From assembly GCF_004363215.1 (NCBI RefSeq), contig NZ_SNYS01000006.1:196207-260206 (forward strand): a stretch of 64,000 bases of DNA, in the 5' to 3' direction. Below are positions 38,589-48,302 of this stretch, piece by piece. Every line of letters begins with the position of its first letter. Positions within the stretch are counted from its first letter, which is position 1. The notes beneath the pieces are model-generated. The model ran no database searches. It was not told the DNA's origin and saw only the letters and a list, made by a program, of their open reading frames with translations. Source of the stretch: Methanimicrococcus blatticola (GTDB lineage Archaea; Halobacteriota; Methanosarcinia; Methanosarcinales; Methanosarcinaceae). The position numbers and the translations under genes were made by a program.

Positions 38589-38634
38589 TGTTCTTTCCTT
38601 TTCTTTTTATTTCATTCAAACAAAGGTGCATGAG

Positions 38635-39183
38635 ATGATTATCACAATCAGCGGACTTCCGGGAACCGGCACGACAACCGTTTCTTTGCTTTTGAAAGAG
38701 CGTTCCGGCTTGGACTTTATTTCTTCGGGCGAAATTTTCAGAGGCATTGCCAAAGAAATGAATCTCTCGCTTGCCGAATTCGGAAAGCTTGCCGAGTCCG
38801 ACCCGAAATATGATCATCAAATTGATGAACGCCAAAAAGAAATTTCAAAAACACAGGACAATCTGATTTTAGAAGGCCGTCTCGCGGGACACATGTCTCT
38901 TGAAGTTCCGCCGAGTCAAAAAATTTTGCGCGTTTTATTGAAAGCGCCTTTAGAAACCCGCGTTCGAAGAATTATGAATCGCGAACAATCCAATTCCTCT
39001 TTTAAGTTTGAATTGGACCAAACGAAAACAAGAGAAGAATCCGAAAGGGTTCGATATGAAATGTATTACGGCATTGACATTGAGGATATGTCAATTTATG
39101 ATTTGGTGATTGACTCTTCGAAATTTGATCCGGAAACGATTGCGGATTTGATTTTGCAAGCTGTTGATTCTGTCAACAAATAA
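38635..39183 (+). CDS. cmk: Cytidylate kinase, archaeal type
   Basis: This 182-residue kinase phosphorylates CMP and dCMP. MIITISGLPGTGTTTVSLLL contains the P-loop; FISSGEIFRGIAKEMN and LILEGRLAGHM follow. AGGTG sits 8 nt before ATG 38635, which starts exactly at the conserved MIITISG; longer in-frame starts run back into the preceding gene and are unlikely. Confidence 0.95.
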   Translation: MIITISGLPGTGTTTVSLLLKERSGLDFISSGEIFRGIAKEMNLSLAEFGKLAESDPKYDHQIDERQKEISKTQDNLILEGRLAGHMSLEVPPSQKILRVLLKAPLETRVRRIMNREQSNSSFKFELDQTKTREESERVRYEMYYGIDIEDMSIYDLVIDSSKFDPETIADLILQAVDSVNK

Positions 39184-39240
39184 TTTTCTCTTTTTTTAAT
39201 CATCGCTATCTTTTTAATCCAAATCCCCGTTTTCCTTTCA

Positions 39241-40314
39241 ATGAAAAAACAAAAGGGAAAGGAAAAAAAGCCGGAATCCGAACTTTACCGCAATGATTGG
39301 TTTTTTGCCGACAGCGGAGATTTTGTCTCTTTGACAGATTCTTCAGCCGGCGAATTTGGTACTTTCCCGAGTGAACGCCCGATTGAAGAATACATCAATA
39401 AGGGCGTCGTTGTTCTCAATAAACCCGCCGGCCCGACAAGCCATGAAGTGGCGGCTTTTGTTCGCGATATTTTAGAAGTGAATGTTGCCGGCCATTCGGG
39501 ATCTTTGGATCCGGGTGTCACAGGCGTTCAGCCGGTGATGATCGGCAAAGCAACGCGCGCTGTCGCAGCACTTCGTTTATCCGGCAAAGAATATATTTGT
39601 TTGATGAAAATGCAGCGCTCGGTTCCAGAAAAACTGATCCGCTCAACCGTTTCGGAATTTGTCGGCAGCGTTTATCAAATGCCGCCGGTTCGGTCAGCGG
39701 TCAAACGTGCGCTTCGATTGCGCAAAATCTATTATATTGATGTTTTGGAAATTCAAGACACATATGTTTTGATGCGTGTCGGCTGTGAAGCAGGCACTTA
39801 CATCCGCAAACTCTGTCACGATATCGGACTTGCGCTCGGTGTCGGCGCGCAAATGCAGGAACTTGTCCGCTCCAAAGCCGGTCCGTTTACGGATGCGCGT
39901 CCCGTCTCTTTGCAGGAACTCAAAGACGCTTACGTGATTTGGAAAGAATCAGGCGATGAATCTTATCTTCGTGATCTTATCTTGCCGATGGAATCTGCCT
40001 TCTCTCAGCTCCCGCGGCTTGTTGCGCGCGACACAGCGGTTGATGCGCTCTGTTCAGGCGCGTTTTTAGCGCGTCCCGGATTGGCAGGCTACAGCACGAA
40101 CATCAAAAAAGGCGATTTGGTTGCCGTTTTCTCTCAAAAAGGGGAAATCATTTCTCTTTCCATTGCTTTAATGTCGCCTGGGGAAATTTCTGAAAACGAG
40201 CACGGATTTGTTGCAAAACCGAAAGCGGTTTTGATGGATAAAGGAATTTATCCGGCGGTTTGGAAAAATAAAAACGAACGCGAAAAATGCGCTTTTTCTG
40301 CCGTTGAAGAATAA
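39241..40314 (+). CDS. cbf5: Cbf5, catalytic pseudouridine synthase of H/ACA RNPs
   Basis: This 357-residue TruB/dyskerin homologue isomerises uridines in rRNA guided by H/ACA RNAs, and also tRNA U55 in archaea. GVVVLNKPAGPTSHEVAAF, HSGSLDPGVTGVQPV (catalytic Asp), PPVRSAVKRALRLRKIYYI and GTYIRKLCHDIGLALGVGA are visible. A PUA domain occupies about 255-335. The N-terminal extension of about 50 residues starts with a Lys/Glu-rich stretch (MKKQKGKEKKPESE). It sits upstream of tRNA-Ser in the usual order after cmk. Confidence 0.95.
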   Translation: MKKQKGKEKKPESELYRNDWFFADSGDFVSLTDSSAGEFGTFPSERPIEEYINKGVVVLNKPAGPTSHEVAAFVRDILEVNVAGHSGSLDPGVTGVQPVMIGKATRAVAALRLSGKEYICLMKMQRSVPEKLIRSTVSEFVGSVYQMPPVRSAVKRALRLRKIYYIDVLEIQDTYVLMRVGCEAGTYIRKLCHDIGLALGVGAQMQELVRSKAGPFTDARPVSLQELKDAYVIWKESGDESYLRDLILPMESAFSQLPRLVARDTAVDALCSGAFLARPGLAGYSTNIKKGDLVAVFSQKGEIISLSIALMSPGEISENEHGFVAKPKAVLMDKGIYPAVWKNKNEREKCAFSAVEE

Positions 40315-40315
40315 G

Positions 40316-40324
40316 AAATATATA
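40316..40324 (+). promoter_or_regulatory. TATA box of tRNA-Ser
   Basis: AAATATATA lies 32-40 bp before the tRNA, right after the cbf5 stop, at the distance expected for a short-leader tRNA promoter. Confidence 0.6.
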
Positions 40325-40355
40325 CCAGAAATCTGTTTTATAATTCCTGCTTCAT

Positions 40356-40438
40356 GCCGAGGTAGTCTAGTGGTAGGGCGCAAGCCTGGAAAGCTTGTGG
40401 GGCGCAGCCCCTCGGGAGTTCAAATCTCCCTCTCGGCG
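40356..40438 (+). tRNA. tRNA-Ser (GGA)
   Basis: The acceptor stem GCCGAGG pairs with TCTCGGC (one G-T pair). The anticodon stem is CAAGC/GCTTG around loop CTGGAAA, giving anticodon GGA. A long variable arm (GTGGGGCGCAGCCCCTC region) marks a class II tRNA, and the T arm is GGGAGTTCAAATCTCCC. The discriminator is G, as usual for serine. CCA is not encoded. Confidence 0.96.
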
Positions 40439-40616
40439 CTTTTCTTTCTATCTTTTATTATATTTTTATTTCATTTTGTTTTACAAATGTTAATTATTGA
40501 GATTATTCTATTGTTTTTTTTATTATACAATATTTTGAATCTTAATCCTTTGCAGCACCACGAAAAAAACCATTTTTTCAGAAACAAATATATTCTTTAC
40601 ACGCGTTTTTAAAACT

Positions 40617-40757
40617 ATGAATGACATAGACCTCTCACGTCTTCATAATTCGTTGGTTTACTACTTGGTAAATATGGGTACGTTGGATCAAATTCACGAT
40701 GCTGATGAAATGACAATTTCCGTTATCGAAGATATGTCTCACAGCTATGCAGCATAA
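40617..40757 (+). CDS. Possible 46-residue protein
   Basis: ATG 40617 to TAA 40757 codes an acidic peptide that starts MNDIDLSRLHNSLVYYLVNM and ends SHSYAA. Composition looks protein-like rather than random AT-rich sequence, and it has no membrane segment. No ribosome-binding site is seen, so a leaderless transcript would be needed. No family recognised. It lies alone between tRNA-Ser and the rps13 promoter. Confidence 0.4.
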   Translation: MNDIDLSRLHNSLVYYLVNMGTLDQIHDADEMTISVIEDMSHSYAA

Positions 40758-40991
40758 TTTTTCAGTAAAAGGGGTTGTTTCGGTTGCAGAGTGGATAACT
40801 CATACGTTTTGTTTTTTCATTTTTTTCTTATTTTTACGTTTCTTAGAGTTCTGCCTGAAAAGGTTATATAAGATGAATCCTTTAGGTTTCAAGCATTTGA
40901 TTGAAGCCTGTTTACTTTTATCGGGCTGCTCGTAGCTGTTTTCATACTGTTCGGGCTACATGATGCGTTTTTCCCCTAAGGAGGAAAACTT
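40758..40991 (+). promoter_or_regulatory. Promoter and leader of the rps13 operon
   Basis: TTATATAA at 40864-40871 predicts a start near 40896 and a leader of about 95 nt. The leader holds two TCGGGCT copies 30 bp apart (40921 and 40951) and a GTAGC/GCTAC pairing (40932-40936 with 40955-40959). TAAGGAGGA then precedes the rps13 ATG, one of the strongest ribosome-binding sites in the window. Confidence 0.55.
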
Positions 40992-41498
40992 ATGGCAAAG
41001 AAACAAAAAGAAAATTTAGAAGAAGGTCTTGAACCGGTCGCAGCAGAAGTGCCGGAAGAAGACGAAATAAAGCATCTTGTTCGTATTATGAATACCGACT
41101 TGAAAGGTGCCAACCAAGTTCAATACGCTTTAACAGGTATTGACGGCATCGGTCTCCGTATTTCTAAAATTATCGCAAAAGATGCAGGTGTCGACCCCAA
41201 AGCAATCATCGGTTACTTACCCGATGAAGATGTTGCAAAGTTGGATGCTGCAATCTTGAACATTGAAAAATCCACACCTACCTGGATGTTAAACAGACAG
41301 AAAGATTTGATGACAGGTGAGGACAAGCACTTGCTCGGCATTGACATTGAATTAACATTCAAAGAAGATACCAACAACTTGAAGAAAGTCCGTGCTTACA
41401 GAGGTCTCAGACACGAAAGAGGACTCAAAGTCAGAGGACAGAGAACCAAATCCACAGGCAGACGCGGATCAACCGTCGGTGTCAGAAAGAAGAAGTGA
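40992..41498 (+). CDS. rps13: 30S ribosomal protein S13 (uS13)
   Basis: This 168-residue S13 contacts the P-site tRNA and the 50S bridge. It has an acidic N-terminal extension of about 20 residues, then [20 protein letters not shown] and [20 protein letters not shown] with [13 protein letters not shown] at the end. First of the S13-S4-S11-rpoD cluster. Confidence 0.97.
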   Translation: MAKKQKENLEEGLEPVAAEVPEEDEIKHLVRIMNTDLKGANQVQYALTGIDGIGLRISKIIAKDAGVDPKAIIGYLPDEDVAKLDAAILNIEKSTPTWMLNRQKDLMTGEDKHLLGIDIELTFKEDTNNLKKVRAYRGLRHERGLKVRGQRTKSTGRRGSTVGVRKKK

Positions 41499-41510
41499 TG
41501 GTGAGTTGAA

Positions 41511-42613
<1,103 letters not shown>

Positions 42614-42636
42614 GGTTTGAACAAAATATTAAATAT

Positions 42637-42664
42637 AATCGACAGAATTGATTTCTGTTCGATT
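42637..42664 (+). terminator. Hairpin between rps11 and rpoD
   Basis: AATCGACAGAA pairs with TTCTGTTCGATT (one bulged T), followed by T-rich sequence. It may terminate or attenuate transcription before rpoD. Confidence 0.5.
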
Positions 42665-42702
42665 ATTTTCTTTCTATTTTTTGGAACTTCAGGTGAATTC
42701 AG

Positions 42703-43506
42703 ATGGATATTGATATTATCGAGTTGTCTAAAGGCTCGGCGAAGTTTGTCCTCTCGGGAACGAACCCCGCTTTTGCAAACGGTATTCGTCGCGCAATGAT
42801 TGCGGACGTTCCGACGCTTGCAATTGAATACGTCAATTTGTATGACAACACGTCCGTTCTCTATGACGAGCAGCTCGGCCTCCGTCTCGCGCTCGTTCCT
42901 TTAACAACGGACGGCGACTATGTTCCGCAATCCGATTGTGACTGCGGTGCCGTTGACGGTGTCGGCTGTCCCAACTGCGAAGTTTCTCTTCGTTTGGACG
43001 TCGAAGGCCCGAAAATGGTTTACTCCGGCGACTTCATTTCCGCCGACCCGAAAGTTCGCCCCGCGGATGAAAAAATCCCGATCGTCGAACTGAAAGAAGG
43101 TCAGCGTGTGATGCTTGAAGCAATCGCTCATGTCGGCTACGGTCGCGATCATGTTCGCTGGCAGGCAGGCGTTGCATGCGGTTACAAACACCTTCCGACT
43201 GTTGAAGTCGAACCGTGTCCCGAATGCGGCAATGTTTTAGTCGAATGTCCCGAACACGCCGTTTTCATGGCGCGCAGTATTGAAAATTTAACGGAAAAAG
43301 ACGAATTGAAGTGCATTAAATGCGGTAACGTCAGACACATTTTTGATTTGACCGACCCGTCTCTTAAAGTCACTTATGACCAGCACACTTTTGTTTTCTC
43401 TTTGGAATCTGACGGATCCTATTCCGCTTCCGAATTGATTTTAAAAGCCGCCGATGTCATCAAAGGACGCGCTCAAGAGTTTTCCGACATTTTAAAAGAT
43501 CTCTAA
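42703..43506 (+). CDS. rpoD: RNA polymerase subunit D (Rpo3) with ferredoxin-like insert
   Basis: This 267-residue subunit corresponds to the bacterial alpha N-terminal domain and joins Rpo11 to build the polymerase platform. Polymerase parts are IIELSKGSAKFVLSGTNPAF and FANGIRRAMIADVPTLAIE. Two cysteine-rich segments lie inside: CDCGAVDGVGCPNC (about 79-92) and CPECGNVLVECPEHA ... CIKCG (about 172-210). In Methanosarcina this subunit holds two [4Fe-4S] clusters that affect assembly; these segments are probably the same sites. AGGTGA precedes the ATG. Confidence 0.96.
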   Translation: MDIDIIELSKGSAKFVLSGTNPAFANGIRRAMIADVPTLAIEYVNLYDNTSVLYDEQLGLRLALVPLTTDGDYVPQSDCDCGAVDGVGCPNCEVSLRLDVEGPKMVYSGDFISADPKVRPADEKIPIVELKEGQRVMLEAIAHVGYGRDHVRWQAGVACGYKHLPTVEVEPCPECGNVLVECPEHAVFMARSIENLTEKDELKCIKCGNVRHIFDLTDPSLKVTYDQHTFVFSLESDGSYSASELILKAADVIKGRAQEFSDILKDL

Positions 43507-43525
43507 ATAAGGTTTTACCTTATTT
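43505..43525 (+). terminator. Terminator after rpoD
   Basis: AAATAAGGT-TTT-ACCTTATTT is a perfect 9-bp stem overlapping the rpoD stop, followed by T-rich sequence. Confidence 0.8.
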
Positions 43526-43576
43526 TTTCTTTCTTTTATATCTAAAACAAAAACCGAAAACCGCCGTAACAACACC

Positions 43577-43584
43577 TTTATATA
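43577..43584 (+). promoter_or_regulatory. TATA box of tRNA-Leu
   Basis: TTTATATA lies about 50 bp before the tRNA, at a distance that implies a short 5' leader for RNase P to remove. Confidence 0.5.
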
Positions 43585-43633
43585 CGATAAATCGTATTTT
43601 TGGCTTTGTTCGTTTTCGAATATATTTCATTGT

Positions 43634-43720
43634 GCGAGGGTTGCCCAGCCGGTCAAAGGCGCTAGGTTGAGGGCCTAGTCTCGTAGGAGTTCGTGGGTTC
43701 GAATCCCATCCCTCGCACCA
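43634..43720 (+). tRNA. tRNA-Leu (GAG), CCA encoded
   Basis: The acceptor stem GCGAGGG pairs with CCCTCGC. The anticodon stem is CTAGG/CCTAG around loop TTGAGGG, giving anticodon GAG. The variable arm is long (TCTCGTAGGAGTTC region) and the T arm is GTGGGTTCGAATCCCAT. The discriminator A is followed by an encoded CCA. Confidence 0.97.
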
Positions 43721-43777
43721 CAACATCTCATTCTTCAATTTCAAAATCTTTTTAATCCATTCGCTCTATTTCTGATT

Positions 43778-44302
43778 ATGAACGCTGATGAAATACGGAT
43801 TGTTCCGGGTTGCTTTTTTATTGACGACCTGCCTGCTTTTTTACAATCATTAAATGATTTTTCAGCGAAGCATAATATTAAAATTCAAGGCTTTGATGCC
43901 CGAAAAATTGTTGACATAAATCATTTGCTTTTTTCAATTCATCGCGCCCGTTCCGCTTTTGAAAACAATGTTAACGAAGCCAAAGACATCGGCTTGGAAG
44001 TTCTGCGTTTTTCATCCGGTCAGCGAAAGATTGACAAGTCATTTTCAATGGGCTTAATTCAGGGCGAAAACCGCTCCATTTTCGTTTTTTTCGGTGATTC
44101 AATGGAACTGTTAGAAAATGCCGAAAACGCGTTTAAAACGGAATTTGAGCTGAAAGAATGCGCCGATTTGACGATTGAAGACAAGAAGCCGTTTTTAATG
44201 AAACAATTCGAGATTGCCGATGCCGAATTGGCGGTTGCGGGCGACTCCCGTCTCAAAGATTTGGTCATGGAACGCGTTGCTCTTGTCGATGTGACGCGCT
44301 GA
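43778..44302 (+). CDS. cgi121: KEOPS complex subunit Cgi121
   Basis: This 174-residue protein has the Cgi121 pattern: DARKIVDINHLLFSIHRARS, then LEVLRFSSGQRKIDKSFSMG and NRSIFVFFGDS. Cgi121 binds the kinase Bud32 and the tRNA 3' CCA in the KEOPS complex, which puts t6A on position 37 of ANN-decoding tRNAs. No other KEOPS gene is in the window. The gene starts 57 bp after tRNA-Leu. Confidence 0.88.
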   Translation: MNADEIRIVPGCFFIDDLPAFLQSLNDFSAKHNIKIQGFDARKIVDINHLLFSIHRARSAFENNVNEAKDIGLEVLRFSSGQRKIDKSFSMGLIQGENRSIFVFFGDSMELLENAENAFKTEFELKECADLTIEDKKPFLMKQFEIADAELAVAGDSRLKDLVMERVALVDVTR

Positions 44303-44304
44303 TC

Positions 44305-44530
44305 TCATTTGCTGCTGCTTGCTGCGAACTGTAGCTGCAGGCTGTTTGCTTACATGCATCTGCTATTTTTTATCACATCCGTTCGCTGCGCGAACGTGCC
44401 GTATCTACCTGCCGTTTGCATTTGCCGGTACTGTTGCCGCATTGCAGCTGTCGCTGCCTGCTACCGCCGCCGCGCGCGAATGCCGCCGTTTTTATCAAAC
44501 TCGAAAATCCGCCTCCGTTTTTTCGAATTC
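44305..44530 (+). repeat. Dispersed repeat, copy A
   Basis: A GC-richer intergenic stretch contains GCATCTGCTATTTTTTATCA, then CACATCCGTTCGC and CGCGAACG (an inverted pair), then CCGCGCGCGA and a TCGAAAA run. The same blocks in the same order occur in copies B and C. It has no credible ORF although frames stay open. It fills the space between cgi121 and glpX. Confidence 0.7.
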
Positions 44531-44597
44531 TTGAAAACTTTTAACTATGAACAATCCTTTTAAAAATCATTTCAGAATTTCAAAATGAGTGATTATC

Positions 44598-45680
44598 ATG
44601 CCGCATCCGAAAACAACCGAAGAGATGATGGCCGCCGCAGGCCCAATTGAAAAAAACTTATCTTTATCTTTACTCCAAATTACAGAAGCTGCCGCTGTGG
44701 CTTCCGCTTATCAGGTCGGAAAAGGCGACCGCAAGTATGCCGACCATGTCGCTGTTGAAGCCATGCGCCGCGTTCTCAATCATATCGACATGAAAGGAAC
44801 GGTTAAAATCGGCGAAGGCGAAAGAGACGAGGCGCCGATGCTCTATATCGGCGAAGCCGTCGGCACCGGAAACGGTCCTGAAGTTGAAATCGCAGTCGAC
44901 CCGCTGGAAGGCACAAACCTGGCAGCCGATGACGTGAATGGCTCCATCGCCGTGATGTCCATGGCCGAAAAAGGCGGCATTTTTTACGGCCCCGATATCT
45001 ATTTCGATAAAATCGTTGTCGGCCCGAAAGTCGTTTTGTACGAAAAGAAAACGGGTGAAAAAATCAATTTAGACGCTCCTGTTCTCGACAATTTAAAAAT
45101 CGTTTCAAAAGCGCTTGATAAAAAAATCGAAGACTTAACCGTCGTTGTTTTGGAACGCGACAGACACAATCAAAAAATCAAAGACATCCGCGCTGCCGGC
45201 GCACGCGTCCGCCTTATTCCCGATGGCGATTTGCTTCCGGGCGTCATGACCTGCTTTGAAGAGTCAGGCGTTGACATGGTCATGGGCGCGGGCGGTTCAG
45301 GTGAAGCTGTTTTGACCGCAAGCGCACTCAAATGTCTCGGCGGAAAAATCACGGGGCGTCTTGTTTTGCCGAGCGTTGCCAACGAAAAATCCGAAGACGA
45401 CATCTTAAAAGAATTCGCAGAAAAATTGCCCCGCCTTCAAAAAATGGGCATCGCCGAAAACGAAATCGATATGATCCGCGAAACCGATGACTTGGTTCCC
45501 GGAAAAGATGTGATTTTTGCGGCAACCGCTGTCACTGACGGCCCGTTCATGAAAGGCACAAAACTGCTCGGCGACGGTGACGCGTGCATGACAAGCATTC
45601 TGACCGGCAGCTCCGGTGCCGTTCGCATCACGCAAAGCGTTTACATCAAGGACAAGGAAAACAAATCCTTCTCCTTCTAA
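44598..45680 (+). CDS. glpX: Fructose-1,6-bisphosphatase class II (GlpX)
   Basis: This enzyme of about 360 residues removes the 1-phosphate of fructose-1,6-bisphosphate in gluconeogenesis. VDPLEGTNLAADDVNGSIAV is the metal-binding lithium-sensitive phosphatase motif; GEGERDEAPMLYIGE, MGAGGSGEAVLTASALKCLGG and TAVTDGPFMKG are GlpX signatures. Most methanogens use the bifunctional aldolase/phosphatase instead, so a bacterial-type GlpX is of interest. The start is ATG 44598 (MPHPKTTEEMM); a GTG at 44589 is in frame. Confidence 0.93.
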   Translation: MPHPKTTEEMMAAAGPIEKNLSLSLLQITEAAAVASAYQVGKGDRKYADHVAVEAMRRVLNHIDMKGTVKIGEGERDEAPMLYIGEAVGTGNGPEVEIAVDPLEGTNLAADDVNGSIAVMSMAEKGGIFYGPDIYFDKIVVGPKVVLYEKKTGEKINLDAPVLDNLKIVSKALDKKIEDLTVVVLERDRHNQKIKDIRAAGARVRLIPDGDLLPGVMTCFEESGVDMVMGAGGSGEAVLTASALKCLGGKITGRLVLPSVANEKSEDDILKEFAEKLPRLQKMGIAENEIDMIRETDDLVPGKDVIFAATAVTDGPFMKGTKLLGDGDACMTSILTGSSGAVRITQSVYIKDKENKSFSF

Positions 45681-45716
45681 AAACTTTAAGTTTTAATTTT
45701 TTTGTTTCGTTTGAAT

Positions 45717-47051
45717 ATGAAAATCTATTTTGAAACATTCGGCTGTTCCGCAAATCAAGCATCGGCAGAAACGATGCGCGGAATCATCCGGGATATGGGT
45801 TTTGAATTCACTTCCGAAAAAGAAGCGGACGTGTATATCTGCAACAGCTGTACGGTCAAGTATACGACCGAGCAGAAAATTCTGCACAAAATCAGAACCT
45901 TCGGCGAGCGCGGCAAAGATGTGATTGTTTGCGGCTGCATGCCTGAAGTTCAGTTGGATTTGATTCTCAATGCCAATCCCGAAAGTTATATTGTCGGCGT
46001 CCGGTCTGTCAACGGCTTGAAAGATCTTCTTCAAAAAATCAAAGACAAAAAATCCGCGCCGCTTGAAGAAAATCATGATTACGTTCCCGTTCGAATTTCT
46101 TCTCAAACGCCGGAAGGATTTCTGAATCTTCCTAAAATCCGCTATCATGACAACATTCACATCTGTCAGATTTCAACCGGCTGCCGCTTCGGCTGTTCTT
46201 ATTGCATCGTGCGTCTTGCGCGCGGCGATTTGGTATCTTTTCCGCCCGAAGAAATCGTTGAAGATGTCAAAGCCGCGGTTGCCGAAGGTTGTTCCGAGAT
46301 TTGGCTGACATCGCAGGATGACAGTCAATACGGCATGGATTTTTCAAATGGGTCGCCTTACTCGGGAACGCGTTTGCCGGATTTGCTGAGCCGGATTGCC
46401 GCCATTCCCGGCGATTTTAAAATTCGTGTCGGGATGATGAATCCGTTTTCCATCAAGCCGATTCTTCCGGAATTAATTGATGCTTTTGATCATCCGAAAA
46501 TCTACAAGTTTCTTCATATTCCGATTCAATCCGCATCAGAAGGTGTTTTAAAAAACATGAATCGGCATTATTCGATGGAAGACGTTGATGAAATTATCGC
46601 CGTTTTCAAGACTCGTTTTCCTGACCTGACGCTTTTTACGGACATTATCGTCGGATTTTGCGGCGAAACCGATTCGGATTTCGAAGAAACGACGGCGTGG
46701 GTTCAAAAATATAAACCCGATAAAATCAACATTTCCAAATATTCGCCGCGCCCCGGGACGAAAGCATTTACGCTTCGAAATCTCGATTCCAGAATTCTCA
46801 CCGCCCGCTCGCGTGATTTAACGGAAGTGACAGACCGGCTGAAATTGGAGACAAAAAACCAAAGAATCGGAAAAATCGAAGATGTCTTCATCTCAAAATA
46901 CGGCAAAGAAAGCGGTGTTTTAGCCCGAACCGCAGATTACAAACCCGTGGTTCTCAATGAAAAAGGATTAAAACCCGGCATGAACGCCAAAATTCAAATC
47001 GTTGAAGCAACACCCGGGTACTTTATCGGAAAATTGATTGAAATTTTGTAA
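45717..47051 (+). CDS. tRNA-t6A37 methylthiotransferase (MtaB/CDKAL1 type)
   Basis: This 444-residue radical SAM enzyme adds a methylthio group to t6A37 of tRNA. It has an N-terminal cluster domain with Cys in FGCSANQ, CNSCTV and CGCMPE, a radical SAM motif GCRFGCSYCIVRLARG and a C-terminal TRAM domain (about 375-444). I chose ATG 45717 because the protein then begins MKIYFETFGCSAN; the longer frame adds five residues. Its substrate base t6A is made by KEOPS, whose Cgi121 subunit is coded 1.4 kb upstream. Confidence 0.93.
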   Translation: MKIYFETFGCSANQASAETMRGIIRDMGFEFTSEKEADVYICNSCTVKYTTEQKILHKIRTFGERGKDVIVCGCMPEVQLDLILNANPESYIVGVRSVNGLKDLLQKIKDKKSAPLEENHDYVPVRISSQTPEGFLNLPKIRYHDNIHICQISTGCRFGCSYCIVRLARGDLVSFPPEEIVEDVKAAVAEGCSEIWLTSQDDSQYGMDFSNGSPYSGTRLPDLLSRIAAIPGDFKIRVGMMNPFSIKPILPELIDAFDHPKIYKFLHIPIQSASEGVLKNMNRHYSMEDVDEIIAVFKTRFPDLTLFTDIIVGFCGETDSDFEETTAWVQKYKPDKINISKYSPRPGTKAFTLRNLDSRILTARSRDLTEVTDRLKLETKNQRIGKIEDVFISKYGKESGVLARTADYKPVVLNEKGLKPGMNAKIQIVEATPGYFIGKLIEIL

Positions 47052-47069
47052 ATTTCTTTTTTTATTTAT

Positions 47070-47455
47070 TTTTTAAAAAGCGAGTCGGATTTGGTTTTTT
47101 CGAAAAGATAGTCAGCTCGCGCGCGGTCGGCTGTCGGCAATGGTCGGAGTTGGCTGGTAGCGGCGGCACGTTCGCGAAGCGAACGGATGTGATAAGAAGG
47201 AGCAGATGCACGCAGCAAAGCAGATGCACGCAGCAAAGCAGATGCACGCAGCAAAGCAGATGCACGCAGCAAAGCAGATGCACGCAGCAAAGCAGACACA
47301 GGCGACGTCATAAAAAACAATCCGGTAGCAACAACGAAAACAAAACAAGCAACAGCATTTCTGTTTGTATCTTCTTCGTTGGGCAACCGCAAATTCCGAT
47401 TTCGCTCTTCGCTTTGCTCAGACCGAAATTCGGAATTAGCGGTCGTATCTGAAAT
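47070..47455 (-). repeat. Dispersed repeat, copy B (inverted)
   Basis: On the minus strand it carries the same blocks as copies A and C: the CGTTCGCTTCGCGAACG palindrome next to CACATCC, the GCATCTGCTCCTTCTTATCA block, CCGCGCGCGAG and TCGAAAA. At the far end is a large imperfect palindrome (47387-47442; CCGCAAATTCCGATTTCG against CCGAAATTCGGAATTAGCGG), shared with copy C. Five 18-bp tandem units sit inside it. No ORF here is credible. Confidence 0.7.
47201..47290. repeat. Five perfect 18-bp tandem repeats
   Basis: AGCAGATGCACGCAGCAA is repeated five times without mismatch inside dispersed-repeat copy B, where copies A and C have a single GCATCTGC block. It is a recent local expansion. Confidence 0.95.
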
Positions 47456-47690
47456 TTCTTTTTTATTAAGGACTGAACATCCTCTTTTTTAATCTTTACG
47501 AAAAAAAGAACGCCTATTCAAATCCAAAAAACGAATCGAAGATTTTCAATGAATGGCGGGCGTTCGGGGTATATTATTTTTTTAAAAACGATGTTCATAT
47601 TTTCAATTTTTAATCAAAAATATCTTTCTCGGGTTTTAAATTTAATCAAACCTCGTCCCGATCGCGCGCGGCGACGGTCAAAAAACGAAT
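47456..47690. other. Intergenic region between repeat B and purN
   Basis: AT-rich sequence with a GGCGGGCGTTCGGGG patch near 47553. It is the 3' side of purN. No gene or clear signal is seen. Confidence 0.4.
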
Positions 47691-48302
47691 TTATTCCTTG
47701 ATTTTCACATTCCGCCCGTTCACTTCCAGTTTTCCGTCAACGAAAAGTTTGACAACTTCCCGATACGCTTTATTTTCTTCAACCAAAAGGCGCTCAGCCA
47801 ACGTTTCAGCGGTGTCGTTTTCTAACACCGGAATTATTTTTTGTAAAATAATCGGTCCGGCATCCAAGTCGGGTTCTACGAAATGAACCGTGCAGCCGGT
47901 AAATTTAACGCCGTAATCAATGGCTTGTTTTTGTGCGTTCAATCCTTTAAACGACGGCAAAAGAGACGGGTGAATGTTGATGATTCTGTTTTTGTATTCA
48001 TTGATGAGTGAATCGCTGATGATTCTTAAATATCCTGCCAAAAGAACAAGGTCAGTTTCCTTCTTTTTTAATATTTCAAGTACCTTGTCATCGTATTCCG
48101 CGCGCGATGAAAAGTCGGCGGGGTTGACAAAAATTCCTTCAATTCCGTGTTTTTCGGCGCGCTTGAGCGCGAATGCTTCTTCTTTGTCGCTGATGACACA
48201 GGCGATTTCCGCATTCTTTATTTCTCCGCTTTCGATGGCATCAATCACGGATTGTAAATTTGTTCCTCTGCCGGACACGAGAACTGAAATTTTAACTGTC
48301 AT
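47691..48302 (-). CDS. purN: Phosphoribosylglycinamide formyltransferase (PurN)
   Basis: This 203-residue enzyme transfers a formyl group from 10-formyl-tetrahydrofolate (or a pterin analogue) to GAR in purine synthesis. KISVLVSGRGTNLQSVIDAI, RIINIHPSLLPSFKGLNA (catalytic Asn and His) and GCTVHFVEPDLDAGPII (catalytic Asp) are clear. I start at ATG 48302, exactly at MTVKISVLVSG; the longer frame adds 23 unlikely residues. It is divergent from the EFR1-type gene. Confidence 0.95.
   Translation of the reverse strand: MTVKISVLVSGRGTNLQSVIDAIESGEIKNAEIACVISDKEEAFALKRAEKHGIEGIFVNPADFSSRAEYDDKVLEILKKKETDLVLLAGYLRIISDSLINEYKNRIINIHPSLLPSFKGLNAQKQAIDYGVKFTGCTVHFVEPDLDAGPIILQKIIPVLENDTAETLAERLLVEENKAYREVVKLFVDGKLEVNGRNVKIKE

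Noticed and set aside
40304..40612. Plus-strand frame after cbf5
   Set aside because: It runs through tRNA-Ser and has tRNA-derived sequence followed by random AT-rich codons.
43520..43744. Minus-strand frame with GWDSNPRTPTRLGPQPSAF-like sequence
   Set aside because: This is the well-known shadow of a tRNA; it is the complement of tRNA-Leu.
47201..47290. Possible CRISPR array
   Set aside because: The 18-bp units are directly joined with no spacers, and no cas gene is nearby.
47062..47452. Several frames with HLLCCV- or FAACIC-type repeats
   Set aside because: They are translations of the 18-bp tandem array in dispersed-repeat copy B; overlapping frames on both strands are all open for the same reason.
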